Shown: positions 1 to 12,635 of the stretch, in pieces
Layout of the letters: every line of letters starts with the position of its first letter
Numbering within the stretch: the first letter of the stretch is position 1
Source of the DNA: Panopea generosa
Taxonomy: Eukaryota; Mollusca; Bivalvia; Adapedonta; Hiatellidae
Assembly (NCBI GenBank): GCA_029582155.1
Contig: CM055898.1
Coordinates: 30,569,745 to 30,633,744, forward strand
DNA: 64,000 bases
Direction: 5' to 3'
Notes under the pieces: model-generated
Database searches by the model: none
Told to the model about the DNA's origin: nothing
Seen by the model: the letters and a program-made list of their open reading frames with translations, nothing else
Position numbers and translations under genes: made by a program

Positions 1-462
1 AATCAGAATACTCAATAAAAAAACAGTAATGGAAACAACAATAATGCATCCAATTAGAATACGCAATAGACAAACAAGTAATGGAAACAGCAATAATGCA
101 TCCAATCAGAATACTCAATAGAACTTGAAGAACCAGTAAAAGAAACATCAGTAATGCATCCGATCAGAATACACAATAAAAGAACCAGTAATGGAAGTAG
201 CAATGTTGCATCCAATCAGAACACTCAATAGAAGAACCAGAAATGGAAACAACAATAATGTATCCATTCAGAATACACACTAGAAGAACCAGTATTGGAA
301 ACAGCAGTAATGCATCTAATCAGAATACGCAATAGAAGAACCAGTAATGGAAGCACAATGTTGCATCCAATCAGAATACTAAATAGAAAAACCAGTAATG
401 GAAACAACAATATTGCATCCAATCAGAATTCCCAATAGAAGAACCAGGAATAGAAATAGCAA
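1..462. repeat. 52-bp tandem repeat, about 9 diverged copies
   Basis: Units of 51-58 bp follow one another from the window edge. Each begins near AATCAGAATACTCAATAGAA and ends near ATGCATCC. Unit starts fall near 1, 52, 104, 162, 214, 266, 318, 369 and 421. Copies differ by scattered substitutions and one 6-bp insertion, so the array is old. It continues off the left edge. Confidence 0.9.
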
Positions 463-790
463 ATGCAATTAACAGCAACCATATTTAATATATACAGCAG
501 AAACAGAAAAATCTTTAAAACAGTACAGCAAAAGCAGCGGAAACAAACTCAGCGACCCACAAGAACAATAAGAGCAAGAACAGGCAGCAGAAAACGAACA
601 GCATCAACAGGAACAATAACAGCAATAGAAGAAAATATAAGTACAAGGACTATAGACTAACAGCAAAAACATGACCGACAACAGTCGCAGACACGACACC
701 AGTAGCCTGAACAAACAAAGTAACACCAAGAGCAGCATAAAAGAAAAAAAACACACCAATAATAATTAAGCCTCAGAACCGTTTGGTAAA
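463..790. other. A/C-rich low-complexity stretch, no gene
   Basis: The sequence is A-rich with recurrent CAG, ACAGCA and AACAG words. It looks like decayed simple sequence continuing from the 52-bp array. A 65-codon open frame at 463-660 is a composition effect. It has no recognisable domain. Confidence 0.5.
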
Positions 791-791
791 A

Positions 792-1031
792 TTATAGTAA
801 ACAATTCAGAAAAAATAACAGCTGTGGGTGATTTTGGGTCATTTTGGCGACAATATTTATCCAAGAACCTGATTTCTCCCGGATCAGGCTATATACCCCG
901 TGTAAAAAGTAAGGAATTCCATGCCTGTCCAATATTTCATAGCTATTGAACGCTTCAATAGTGAAACATCGGGTATTTCCGTATCCTCCATATAATAGCA
1001 TAAAGACTGAGGTGATCCGATTATTGAACAC
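792..1031 (-). other. Dispersed repeat copy, inverted relative to 3806-3890
   Basis: Positions 961-985 are the exact reverse complement of 3847-3871 (25 of 25 bases), and similarity continues with gaps to about 1016 on one side and 3806 on the other. On the minus strand the segment lies in a 79-codon open frame that includes the residues YGGYGNTRCFTIE. The 3.85-kb copy reads the same residues with a stop codon in place of the second G. I do not recognise the protein. It could be a fragment of a transposable-element ORF or a non-coding repeat that happens to be open. Confidence 0.5.
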
Positions 1032-1545
1032 TTAGTTAACTGTGACGTCATTCAAATTTTCTCTGAAGCAATTGACTAAATAACGGAGAGCTGGTTCCGT
1101 TCTACAAACTAATCAGTTTGCAGGGTCGATTAGTAACACGACACTAAGAATCAATGTTTCATTGAGTTATGATTCATGTGCCCTGGTGATGAGGCAATAG
1201 CTAGGATCGTTTGAGTCGAATATCGTTTGGCATAGGAACCCATTGTTTAAAGGGAATATATCAGGATTTTTCCAAATTTTAGAATTGGCTAAAACCATTT
1301 TTTTCTCTCCAATATACCATGCCTATAATTGTATACTCACTGGCCCCGTATTGCCAAATAGATTATATGTATTTAAACATGTTAAAATGTATATTGAATT
1401 GTTGATTATGTTATCATAACCTCAAAATTTATTTATACGAGGGGTTATCCAGAAGCCCCTGAACAAATCTCTTAATTAGAAAATGATATGTCGGATTTAT
1501 TTGGAGTTTTACATGTAATATATTCAATATAACTTCAAACCGTAC
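1032..1545. other. No recognisable feature
   Basis: AT-rich unique-looking sequence. A CRE-type palindrome TGACGTCA lies at 1043-1050. No open frame of note and no repeat structure were seen. Confidence 0.5.

Positions 1546-1594
<49 letters not shown>
1546..1594. repeat. (TA)n microsatellite
   Basis: An uninterrupted TA dinucleotide run of about 24 units. Confidence 0.97.
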
Positions 1595-1595
<1 letters not shown>

Positions 1596-1647
1596 TTAAA
1601 TTAGTTCAACGCCACTTTCAACACACATAACAGATAATGTATGGAAT

Positions 1648-1850
1648 ACTAGTACCCAGTTTTATTGGTGGGAAATACCTCAAAAATAAATCTGGGTATA
1701 ACTACTGTCCTTCCGCAAGCAACCAGCAAACTTCCTCACGGAAAGTGTTTGAACCAAGCTGGGCTCACACCCACGACTTCAGCAGTGAGAGATAGCGTCA
1801 ATTAGACCATGTCGCCTTAGACTTCTCGGTCATGGAGGTCCCAACAAAAT
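1648..1850 (-). mobile_element. SINE-like tRNA-derived repeat with a shared core
   Basis: Read on the minus strand, a tRNA-like head (about 1850-1760) contains GTGTGAGCCC where a Pol III B box would lie. It is followed by a core with GAGGAAGTTTGCTGGTTGC and TTGCGGAAGGACAGT (about 1745-1695) and an AT-rich end with AATAAAACTGGG near 1655. The core resembles that of the SINE copies at 2.7, 37.5, 47.6, 56.3 and 61.3 kb, although the head differs. Exact ends are uncertain, and I saw no target duplication. Confidence 0.55.
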
Positions 1851-2679
1851 TACAATCTAAGATATATAGGTAAACAGTGCGTGCTTAGGAATAACAAATG
1901 AAAACAATACACGGACCGTGGGTGGCATATAGCAGGGTAATTACGTACGGACAAACGTGTCAATGTACATCAATTTATTGTGACCAATGTTAATTAGGTG
2001 CCGACAGTCATGCGTAAGTACTAAAATATCATATATTACAACAGTTGGTGTAAGTAAAATATATGATCCGTGTAATCCGATACGCTGAGAAGAAAAGGTG
2101 AACCAAAGGTGAGTCGCTATCAGCAGATGTAGGTATGGGAGCCAAACACTGAGCGAGGGTAATCCATTGTGGATCGTCTTACCCTGCCCAGCGGCTGCTC
2201 TTTTGTTGTCTCTTGCACAATGTAGGTACAACGGTAATGGTGCTTTAAAAGATGGGAGTCTTATTTCATAAGAAAAAAGATGTTGAGGGCGACGAGGTGA
2301 ATCTGATTTATGCCGATATGTATTATATGGCGAACTCATTTTTTATCGTGGGTAAGGATCGAATATGTTTCATGCGATATCATGAGGGTATGTCGCAATT
2401 AGGAATACAGCGTTTTGCATACAGAGATGTTGAAATCCAATGACTGTAAAGACGTCGTGAAGGAATTCGGCACACAAAAGGAGAATATAATTAAAAAAAA
2501 TAACTGTGGTTTGACACCGTTAACCGATAATTGGTCACGTAAGCCCACATTTATTTCTGATTATATGAACGAAATGAGCTGGCGCTGTAGTAAATGTAGC
2601 AATAGTGACTCCCAAGTTCCGACTCCTGCTCACTAGGTGTCTAGGTGATCAGTTATCAAAATGCTCCTTAATCTTTTTT
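1851..2679. other. No gene recognised; two short open frames only
   Basis: Open frames of 63 and 73 codons at 2252-2443 and 2415-2636 (plus strand), and a 132-codon frame at 1941-2339 (minus), overlap in different frames. None carries a domain I recognise. They are compatible with chance in AT-moderate DNA. The end of the second frame has two CXXC-like cysteines (RCSKCSN), which is too little to call. Confidence 0.4.
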
Positions 2680-2885
2680 TCGGGCCCGGTTAGCTCTGTT
2701 CGAATACACGTCAGATAACAATTTAGGGGTCGTGATGAGTTCGAATCCCCGCCCGGCCACAGTCTCCGTCATGATTGATATACGAAGGTGCGTGTCATTG
2801 TCACTAGTCTCTTGCCGCTGATTCAAGCGAGAAAGTAATCAGTAACTAGCGAAGATGGGTGTGCTCGAGTACTGGTGTAAAAATA
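2680..2885 (+). mobile_element. tRNA-derived SINE, family A
   Basis: A tRNA-like head has GGTTAGCTCTGTTCG (A-box region) and GAGTTCGAATCCCC (B box, about 2736-2750). The body reads AGTCTCCGTCATGA, then CTCTTGCCGCTGATTCAAGC and TCAGTAACTAGCGAAGATG, then GTGCTCGAGTACTGG. The same order of blocks occurs at 61.2 kb. The head carries a roughly 12-bp expansion between the boxes compared with a real tRNA, so this is a retroposed copy and not a tRNA gene. Confidence 0.75.
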
Positions 2886-3805
2886 ACATTATCAAACACA
2901 ATGCAAATGTTTGTTGTTAACAACAGATTATCCGGAGAGATTTCATATAAAAATTATCAGACACATGTTAACAATGTAAATATTATGTTAATGTCTCTTC
3001 AGGGCACATGAATGTGATACGTGTACATAAAACACGAAGGAACATAGTGTATTGCTGTTCTAAGTGGTCGCTGTGTTCCTAGAAGGGTATGCATATTACG
3101 TATAATGTAAGTGAAAATTCACTCACTCCACAATATGTCCGTTTTATTGCTAATTAAGCACTTAAACACTCTTAAATAAATGAATTGACTTAAAGATAGC
3201 AGACAAGTGCTCTGATACGAAATTCGCATTTCATATCCGCAATGGTAATAGTAAGTTTATTAGAGAGAAATGTGATAACATCAAAACAATTTGATTGGTG
3301 GATAAAATAGAACAATGGATAGTTTATCTTTCAAATTGCTTTGGTTGCTAAATGTATTCTGATGAACGTTTTTAAAAGAGCATACATTTGCACGTGGTGT
3401 TTAGTTTAGTTAATTTCAAATATTTGGAGAAGAAATATTGCCAGATCTTAAGAATTTGCAAACGACTGGATATCAGCAATTGTACTGAATACTGGTTAAA
3501 ATATCACCAAACAACAACAGGATTGCAGACATTGTAAAAAAAAAAAACACCGAAAATCCACCGGATTGCTGACTTTGGTTTGCTTAGCAAACAACATTAA
3601 GCTAATCCGAATGGCTGAAAAAAATAAAGAGACGTCCAGGGATTCTTTTTTTTTATAGTAAATTATTTATTGATGAATGAAGCTGTCAAAATGGTTCATT
3701 TAACGTGAAATTGTTATGGTTTTTAAAGATCTGCGGAAGCGTCTTTATCTATTCGGAACACCTCGCCCAATTATAAGAATCCGGAAGCACAAAGAAACCG
3801 CAATC
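2886..3805. other. No recognisable feature
   Basis: AT-rich sequence with homopolymer A runs near 3537-3548 and a T run near 3647-3655. No supported open frame, tandem repeat or RNA gene was seen. Confidence 0.5.
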
Positions 3806-3890
3806 TGATCACCTCGGCCTTTATCCCACGCCGTGTATTATACGGATGATACGGAAATACCCGATGTTTCACGATTGAAAGAACCCGAGC
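3806..3890 (+). other. Dispersed repeat copy, inverted relative to 792-1031
   Basis: Contains the 25-bp exact match (3847-3871) to the reverse complement of 961-985, plus gapped similarity on the left. In the frame that matches the 0.9-kb copy it reads LYG, a stop, then YGNTRCFTIE. If the family was ever coding, this copy is dead. Confidence 0.5.
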
Positions 3891-4730
3891 AGTTCCGAAT
3901 GCGTCTTCATCGTCACTGAACGCAGCACCGTCACATAAGGCCAAGGAATTTGAATTGTTCTTCTATAGTTCCTTGACAAGGTGGGTGAACCCAAAACAAC
4001 ACCTTTCTTCCCAAAAACTGTTTTGCATGTCGCATGAAAGGTATCCATATTATCAATAATTCATTTCTCCATTCTTCTTATAGCACACACACATAGTCCA
4101 GTATGCAAATAAGTAATAGCTATACCTATAGATTTCACGGAAGTTTTTTTTATTTCAGTTACACAAGCTTCCCAGTATCCGAATATCCCTTCGTCACTTC
4201 CCCTATGGGTCTCTCAATCCAGTATTAATGTGTAGTAATACTGGACTGTACTATGAAAATATTGGACGGCCGTCCGTACTGCGATAACAAAGGATGACGT
4301 CATAGCAGTGTATTAGTGTTAATTCCCGCTGTCAGAATTCGCGAATGTGCCACTGCGCATGTTCAAATACACGCTACGCATTTGTTTTGATTATAGTCAA
4401 AATGACAATATGCACCGCTAAGCAACATTTGATGATATTAATCATATAGAGAGTGACGTAAGATCATAAGTGGGCGGATATATGAAAATCCAAAAGTTTT
4501 TATGATCTAAGGACGAAAAATTTCACACCACATTCTTAGCTGATTAAATGCCACGGTGGCCATTCTGTATCCAGTTACAAGTTATGTGTCTCCAAAGAGT
4601 TGGTAGACGATGATTTGTTTTTGGATTTGTTGTGCGAAACCCGTCTTAAATAATGTAAATAAAGTGTATATACTACAATCGGACGATAATCATAACGGTA
4701 AAAGGGTCAACGAACCCACTATAGCCGCCT
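3891..4730. other. No gene; short palindromes near 4.2-4.3 kb
   Basis: Unique-looking sequence leading up to the satellite array. Between 4218 and 4302 lie a 10-bp inverted repeat (4218-4227 with 4236-4245), the 12-bp palindrome GGACGGCCGTCC (4264-4275) and a CRE-type TGACGTCA (4295-4302). No open frame with recognisable content was seen. Confidence 0.5.
4218..4245. repeat. Short inverted repeat (10-bp arms, 8-bp loop)
   Basis: TCCAGTATTA at 4218-4227 is exactly complementary to TAATACTGGA at 4236-4245. Function unknown; it may be chance or a remnant of a small inverted-repeat element. Confidence 0.7.
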
Positions 4731-5149
4731 TCATACTAACATACCCACGAACCATGCGTACTAACATGCGTACTAACATACCCACGAACCATGCGTACTA
4801 ACATGCGTACTAACATACCCACGAATCATGCCTACTTACATATCAACGAACCATGCGTACTAACATACCCACGAACCATGCGTACTAACATATCCACGAA
4901 CCATGCGTACTTACATACCAACGAACCATGCGTACTAACATACGTACTAACATACCCACGAATCATGCCTACTAACATACACACAAACTTTGCCTACTAA
5001 CATAGCCACGAACTTTGCCTACTAACATAGCCACGAACTTTGCCTACTAACATAACCACGAACTATACCTACTAACATACCCACGAACCATGCCTGCATA
5101 CATACCCGCGAACCATGCCTGCATACATACCCGCGAACCATGCCTACTA
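4731..5149. repeat. 25-bp satellite, first block
   Basis: Tandem units of 25 bp begin ACATACCCACGAACCATG and end CSTACTA. This left block is more variable than the block after the foldback insertion. It has variants with ACTTTGCC (4987-5043) and a partial unit 'catgcgtacta' inserted between full units. It ends at 5149 where the foldback element begins. Confidence 0.95.
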
Positions 5150-6370
5150 TACGATGTTCCATTTGAACCATCGCGTTTTTTTATTTCTGAACCCCATACC
5201 ACGAAAGTCGAAAGTCGAAACTACAATGGTGAAAGTCGAAATCACAATGGTAAAAATACGAAACTATGATGATGAAAACACGAAATCACGAAACTACGAA
5301 GGTGAAAACGCGAAAATACATCGCGTTTTCACCTTCGTAGTTTCGTGATTTTGACTTTCATCATCGTAGTTTCAACTTTCACCATCGTGGTTTTAACTTT
5401 CACCATCATGGTTTCGACTTTCGCCATCGTCGTTTCGACTTTCATCATCGTAATTTCGACTTTCACCATCGTGGTTTCGACTTTCACCATCGTAGTTTCG
5501 ACTTTCGACTTTCATCATCGTATATTTCGACTTTCACTTCGTAGCTTCGACTTTAACCATCGTACTTTCGACTTTAACCATCGTGGTTTCGACTTTCACC
5601 ATCGTATTTTCAACCTTCGACCTTCGACTTCTTGTTGCGCATATGCAATGCGATCTCAATACAACAATTACAATGGATGGCTGTATCTCAATAAATTTTG
5701 AAAGGGGATACTTCTACAAAGAAATTATGGTGATGGTTAATGTATCAACGGGTATTTAAATCAATATTTATAAAAGGATACCTCCATCAGACGACATGAC
5801 GTGTTGATAAAACATGTGCGTGTGAATTACATGCGCAACAGGAAGTTGAAGGTCGAAGGTTGAAACTACGATGGTGAAAGTCGAAACTGCAATGGTGAAA
5901 GTCGAAACTACGATGATGAAAGTCGAAAGTCGAAAGTCGAAACCACGATGGTGAAAGTTGAAACTACGATGATGAAAGTCAAAACCACGATGGCGAAAAT
6001 CGAAACAACGAGAGTGAAAGTCGAAACTACGATGATGAAAAGTCGAAAATTTGATGGTAAAAGTCGAAACCACGATGGTGAAAGTCGAAACTACGATGAT
6101 GAAAGTCGAATGTCTAAATTACGATGATGAAAGTCGAAACAACGACGGTGAAAACGCAAAATTCTATCGCATTTTCACCGTCGTAGTTTCTTGATTTCGT
6201 GATTTCATCATCGTAGTTTCGTATTTTCATCATCGTGATTTCGACTTTCACCATTGTGGTTTCAACTTTCGACTTTCACCACGATAGTTTCGCGTTTTCA
6301 TCATCATAGTTTCGAGCATCGTGGTTTGGGAAAAAAATAAAAAATACGATGGTCCAAACGGAACACCGTA
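5150..6370. mobile_element. Foldback-like element of inverted 21-bp arrays, inserted in the 25-bp satellite
   Basis: The outer ends are terminal inverted repeats: 5150-5173 (starting TACGATGTTCCATTTGAACC) pairs with 6347-6370 with three mismatches. Inside, a 21-bp unit (GAAAGTCGAAACTACGATGG plus T) is arrayed plus (about 5195-5313), minus (5321-5650), plus (5830-6156) and minus (6165-6340), with a unique spacer at about 5656-5820. Each half is an inverted repeat and the two halves are inverted copies of each other. The minus array and its flank at 5610-5655 match the reverse complement of 5823-5865, including the flank word GCGCAA. A TA target duplication (5150-5151 and 6369-6370) is possible but ambiguous. 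No transposase is present. Open frames here encode only repeats such as FDFHHRSF. Confidence 0.8.
5283..5351. repeat. Perfect 31-bp-arm hairpin in the foldback element
   Basis: Positions 5283-5313 and 5321-5351 are exact reverse complements with a 7-base loop AAATACA. The matching centre of the other half lies near 6160 and is less perfect. Confidence 0.9.
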
Positions 6371-7474
6371 CTACTAATATAACCACGAACCATGCCTACT
6401 AACATTACAACGAACCATGCCTACTAACATACCCACGAACCATGCCTACTAACAAACCCACGAACCATGCCTACTAACATACCAACGAACCATGCGTACT
6501 AACATACCCACGAACCATGCCTACTAACATATCCACGAACCATGCGGACTAACATGCATACTAACATACCCAGGAACCATGCGTACTAACACGCGAACTA
6601 ACATACCCACGAATCATGCCTACTCACATACCCACGACCAAGCGTACTAACAAACCCACGAACCATGCGTACTAACAAACCCACGAACCATGCGTACTAA
6701 CAAACCCACGAACCATGCGTAATAACATGCGTACTAACGGAACACCGTACTACTCATATAACAACGAACTATGGCCTAATAAAATACCAACGAACCATGC
6801 CTACTAACATACACACGAACCATGCCTACTCACATACTCACGACCATGCCTACTCACATACCCACAAACCATGCCAACTAACATACCCACGACCAAGCGT
6901 ACTAACAAACCCACGAACCATGCGTACTAACAAACCCACGAACCATGCCTACTAACATACCCACGAACCATGCCTACTAACATACCCACGAACCATGCCT
7001 ACTAACATGCGTACTAACATACCCACGAACCATGCCTAATAACATACCCACGACCATGCCTACTAACATACCCACGAACCATGCGTACTAACATACCCAC
7101 GACCATGCCTACTAACATACCCACGAACCATGCCTACTCACATACCCACGAACCATGCATACTAACATACCCACGACCATGCGTACTAACATACCCACGA
7201 CCATGCCTACTAACATACCCACAAACCATGCCTACTCACATACCCACAAACCATGCATACTAACAAACCCACGAACCATGCGTTTTAACAAACCCACGAA
7301 CCATGCGTACTAACATACCCACGAACCATGCGTACAAACAAGCCCACAAACCATGCCTACTAACATACCCACGAACCATGCGTACTAACATACCCACGAA
7401 CCATGCCTACTAACAAACCCACCAACCATGCCTACTCACATACCCACGAACCATGCGTACTAACAGACCTACGA

Positions 7475-8506
7475 ACCACGTGTACTAACAAACCAACAAA
7501 CCATGCGTACCAACATACCCACGAACCATGCATACCAACATAACCACGAACCATGCCTACTAACATACCTACGAACCATGCCTACTTACATTCGTACTAA
7601 CATACCCACGAACCATGCCTACTAACATAACCATGGACCATGCTTACTAACATACCCACGAACCATGCCTACTAACATACCCACAAACCATGCGTACTAA
7701 CATAACCACGAACCATGCGTACTAACATACCCACGAATCATGCGTACTAGCATACCCACGAACCATGCCTACTAGCATACCAACGAACCATGCCTACTAG
7801 CATACCCACGAACCATGCGTACTAGCATACCCACGAACCATGCCTACTAGCATACCCACGAACCATGCCTACTCACATACCCACGAACCATGCCTACTTA
7901 CATACATACCCACGAACAATGCCCACTCACATACCCACGAACTATGCCTACTAACATACCAACGAACCATGCCTACTTACATACCCACGAACCACGTGTA
8001 CTAACAAACCAACAAACCATGCGTACCAACATACCCACGAACCATGCATACCAACATAACCACGAACCATGCCTACTAACATACCTACGAACCATGCCTA
8101 CTTACATTCGTACTAACATACCCACGAACCATGCCTACTAACATAACCATGGACCATGCTTACTAACATACCCACGAACCATGCCTACTAACATACCCAC
8201 AAACCATGCGTACTAACATAACCACGAACCATGCGTACTAACATACCCACGAACCATGCGTATTAGCATACCCACGAACCATGCCTACTAGCATACCAAC
8301 GAACCATGCGTACTAGCATACCCACGAACCATGCGTACTAGCATACCCACGAACCATGCCTACTAGCATACCCACGAACCATGCCTACTCACCTACCCAC
8401 GAACCATGCCTACTTACATACATACCCACGAACAATGCCTACTCACATACCCACGAACTATGCCTACTAACATACCAACGAACCATGCCTACTTACATAC
8501 CCACGA
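7475..8506. repeat. 516-bp higher-order duplication within the satellite
   Basis: The rare words ACCACGTGTACTAACAAACC (7475 and 7991) and CTTACATTCGTAC (7585 and 8101), and CTTACATACATACCC near 7887 and 8403, all recur at a shift of 516 bp. This implies a tandem pair 7475-7990 and 7991-8506. A diverged relative of part of it appears again at 11.8-12.26 kb. Confidence 0.85.
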
Positions 8507-8965
8507 ACCATGAATACTAACATACCCACGAACTATGCCTACTAACATACCCACGACCATGTCTACTAACATACTCACGACCATGCCTACTAACATACCC
8601 ACGACCATGCCTACTATCATACCCACGAACCATGCATACTAACATACCCACGAACCATGCCTACTCACATACCCACGAACCATGCTTACTAACATACCAA
8701 CGAACCATGCCTACTTACATACCCACGACCATGCCTACTATCATACCCACGACCATGCCTACTATCATACCCACGAACCATTCCTACTAACATACCCATG
8801 AACCATGCCTACTAAAATACCCACGACCATGCCTACTAACATACCCACGAACCATGCCTACTAACAAACCCACGAACCATGCATACTGATTACCCGCGAA
8901 CCATGCGTACTAACATACCCACGGACCATGCGTACAAACATACCAACGAACCATGTCTACTCTAA

Positions 8966-11105
8966 CATACCCACGACCATGCATACTAACATACCCACGA
9001 CCATGCATACTAACATACCCACGACCATGCCTACTCACATACCCACGAACCATGCGCACTAATTACCCGCGAACCATGCGTACTAACATACCCACGGACC
9101 ATGCGTACAAACATACCCACGAACCATGCGTACTAATTACCCGCGAACCATGCGTACTAATATACCCGCGGACCATACGTACAAACATACCCACGAACCA
9201 TTTCTACTCTAACATACCACAAACCATGCATACTAACATACCCACGAACCATGCCTACTTACATACCCACGAACCATGCATACTAACATACCCACGACCA
9301 TGCCTACTCACATTCCCACGAACCATGCGTACTAACATACCCACGAACCATGTGTACTCACATACCCACGAACCATGCATACTAACATACCCACGACCAT
9401 GCCTACTCACATACCCACGAACCATGCATACAAACAAACCCACGAACCATGCCTTCTAACATACCCACGAAACATGCATACTAACATACCCACGAACCAT
9501 GCCTACTCTAACATACCCACGAACCATGCATACTAACATACCCACGAACCATGCCTTCTAACAAACCAACGAACCATGCGTACTAACATATCCACGAAAC
9601 ATGCATACCAACATACCCACGAACCATGCGTACCAACATAACCACGAACCATGCCTACTAACATACCCACGACCATGCCTACTAACATACCCACGAACCA
9701 TGCATACTAATTACCCGCGAACCATGCGTACTAACATACCCACGAACCATGTCTACTCTAACATACCCACAAACCATGCATACTAACATACCCACGAACC
9801 ATGCGTACTAACAAACCCACGAACCATGCCTACTAACATACCCACGAACCATGCCTTCTAACATACCAACGAACCATGCCTACTAACATACCCACGAACC
9901 ATGCCTGCTAACAAACCCACGAACCATGCGTACTAACAAACCCACGAACCATTCCTACTTACATACCCACGACCATGCCTACTAACATACCCACGAACCA
10001 TGCCTGCTAACATACCCACGAACCATGCGTATTTACATACCCACGACCATGCATACTAACATACCCACGACCATGCATACTAACATACCCACGACCATGC
10101 CTACTCACATACCCACGAATCATGCGCACTAATTACCAGCGAACCATGCGTACTAACATACCCACGGACCATGCGTACAAACATACCCACTAACCATGCG
10201 TACTAATTACCCGCGAACCATGCGTACTAATATACCCGCGGACCATACGTACAAACATACCCACGAACCATTTCTACTCTAACATACCACAAACCATGCA
10301 TACTAACATACCCACGAACCATGCCTACTTACATACCCACGAACCATGCATACTAACATACCCACGACCATGCCTACTCACATTCCCACGAACCATGCGT
10401 ACTAACATACCCACGAACCATGTGTACTCACATACCCACGAACCATGCATACTAACATACCCACGACCATGCCTACTCACATACCCACGAACCATGCATA
10501 CTAACAAACCCACGAACCATGCCTTCTAACACACCCACGAAACATGCATACTAACATACCCACGAACCATGCCTACTCTAACATACCCACGAACCATGCA
10601 TACTAACATACCCACGAACCATGCCTTCTAACAAACCAACGAACCATGCGTACTAACATATCCACGAAACATGCGTACCAACATACCCACGAACCATGCG
10701 TACCAACATAACCACGAACCATGCCTACTAACATACCCACGACCATGCCTACTAACATACCCACGAACCATGCATACTAATTACCCGCGAACCATGCGTA
10801 CTAACATACCCACGAACCATGTCTACTCTAACATACCCACAAACCATGCATACTAACATACCCACGAACCATGCGTACTAACAAACCCACGAACCATGCC
10901 TACTAACATACCCACGAACCATGCCTTCTAACATACCAACGAACCATGCCTACTAACATACCCACGAACCATGCCTGTTAACAAACCCACGAACCATGCG
11001 TACTAACAAACCCACGAACCATTCCTACTAACATACCCACGACCATGCCTACTAACATACCCACGAACCATGCCTGCTAACATACCCACGAACCATGCGT
11101 ACTAA
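8966..11105. repeat. 1070-bp higher-order tandem pair within the satellite
   Basis: Two adjacent blocks of 1070 bp (about 8966-10035 and 10036-11105) are nearly identical. Landmarks such as CCATTTCTACTC (9199 and 10269) and CATACGTACAAACATACCC recur at exactly this shift, and repeat-derived open frames are duplicated with it. The near identity implies a recent unequal exchange or amplification. Confidence 0.9.
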
Positions 11106-12635
11106 CATACCCACGAACCATGCGTACTAACAAACCCACGAACCATACCTACTAACATACCCACGAACCATGCCTTCTAACATACCCACGAACCATGCCT
11201 ACTAACATACCCATGAACCATGCATACTAATTACCCGCGAACCATGCATACTAACATACCCACGAACCATGCCTACTAACATACCCACGGACCATGCGTA
11301 CAAACATACCCACGGACCATGTCTACTCTAACATACCCACGAACCATGCATACTAACATACCTACGAACCATGCGTACTAACATACCCACGAACCATGCG
11401 TACTAACAAACCCACGAACCATGCCTACTAACATACCCACGACCATGCCTACTAACATACCCACGAACCATGCCTACTAACATACCCACGAACCATGCGT
11501 ACTAACATACCCACGAACCATGCGTACTAACAAACCCACGAACCATGCCTTCTAACATACCCACGAACCATGCCTACTAACATACCCATGAACCATGCAT
11601 ACTAATTACCCGCGAACCATGCATACTTACATACCCACGAACCATGCCTACTAACATACCCACGGACAATGCGTACAAACATACCCACGAACCATGTCTA
11701 CTCTAACATACCCACGAACCATGCATACTAACATAACCACGGACCATGCCTACTAACATACCCACGGACCATGCCTACTAACATACCCACAAACCATGCG
11801 TACTAACATAACCACGAACCATGCGTACTAACATACCCACGAACCATGCGTACTAGCATACCCACGAACCATGCCTACTAGCATACCAACGAACCATGCC
11901 TACTAGCATACCCACGAACCATGCGTACTAGCATACCCACGAACCATGCCTACTAGCATACCCACGAACCATGCCTACTCACATACCCACGAACCATGCC
12001 TACTTACATACATACCCACGAACAATGCCTACTAACATACCAACGAACCATGCCTACTAGCATACCCACGAACCATGCGTACTAGCATACCCACGAACCA
12101 TGCCTACTAGCATACCCACGAACCATGCCTACTCACATACCCACGAACCATGCCTACTTACATACATACCCACGAACAATGCCTACTCACATACCCACGA
12201 ACTATGCCTACTAACATACCAACGAACCATGCCTACTTACATACCCACGAACCATGCATACTAACATACCCACGAACTATGCCTACTAACATACCCACGA
12301 CCATGTCTACTAACATACCCACGACTATGCCTACTAACATACCCACGACCATGCCTACTATCATACCCACGACCATGCCTACTATCATACCCACGAACCA
12401 TTCCTACTAACATACCCACGAACCATGCCTACTAAAATACCCACGATCATGCCTACTAACATACCCACGAACCATGCCTACTAACAAACCCACGAACCAT
12501 GCATACTGATTACCCGCGAACCATGCGTACTAACATACCCACGGACCATGCGTACAAACATACCAACGAACCATGTCTACTCTAACATACCCACGAACCA
12601 TGCATACTAACATACCCACGAACCATGCGTACTTA

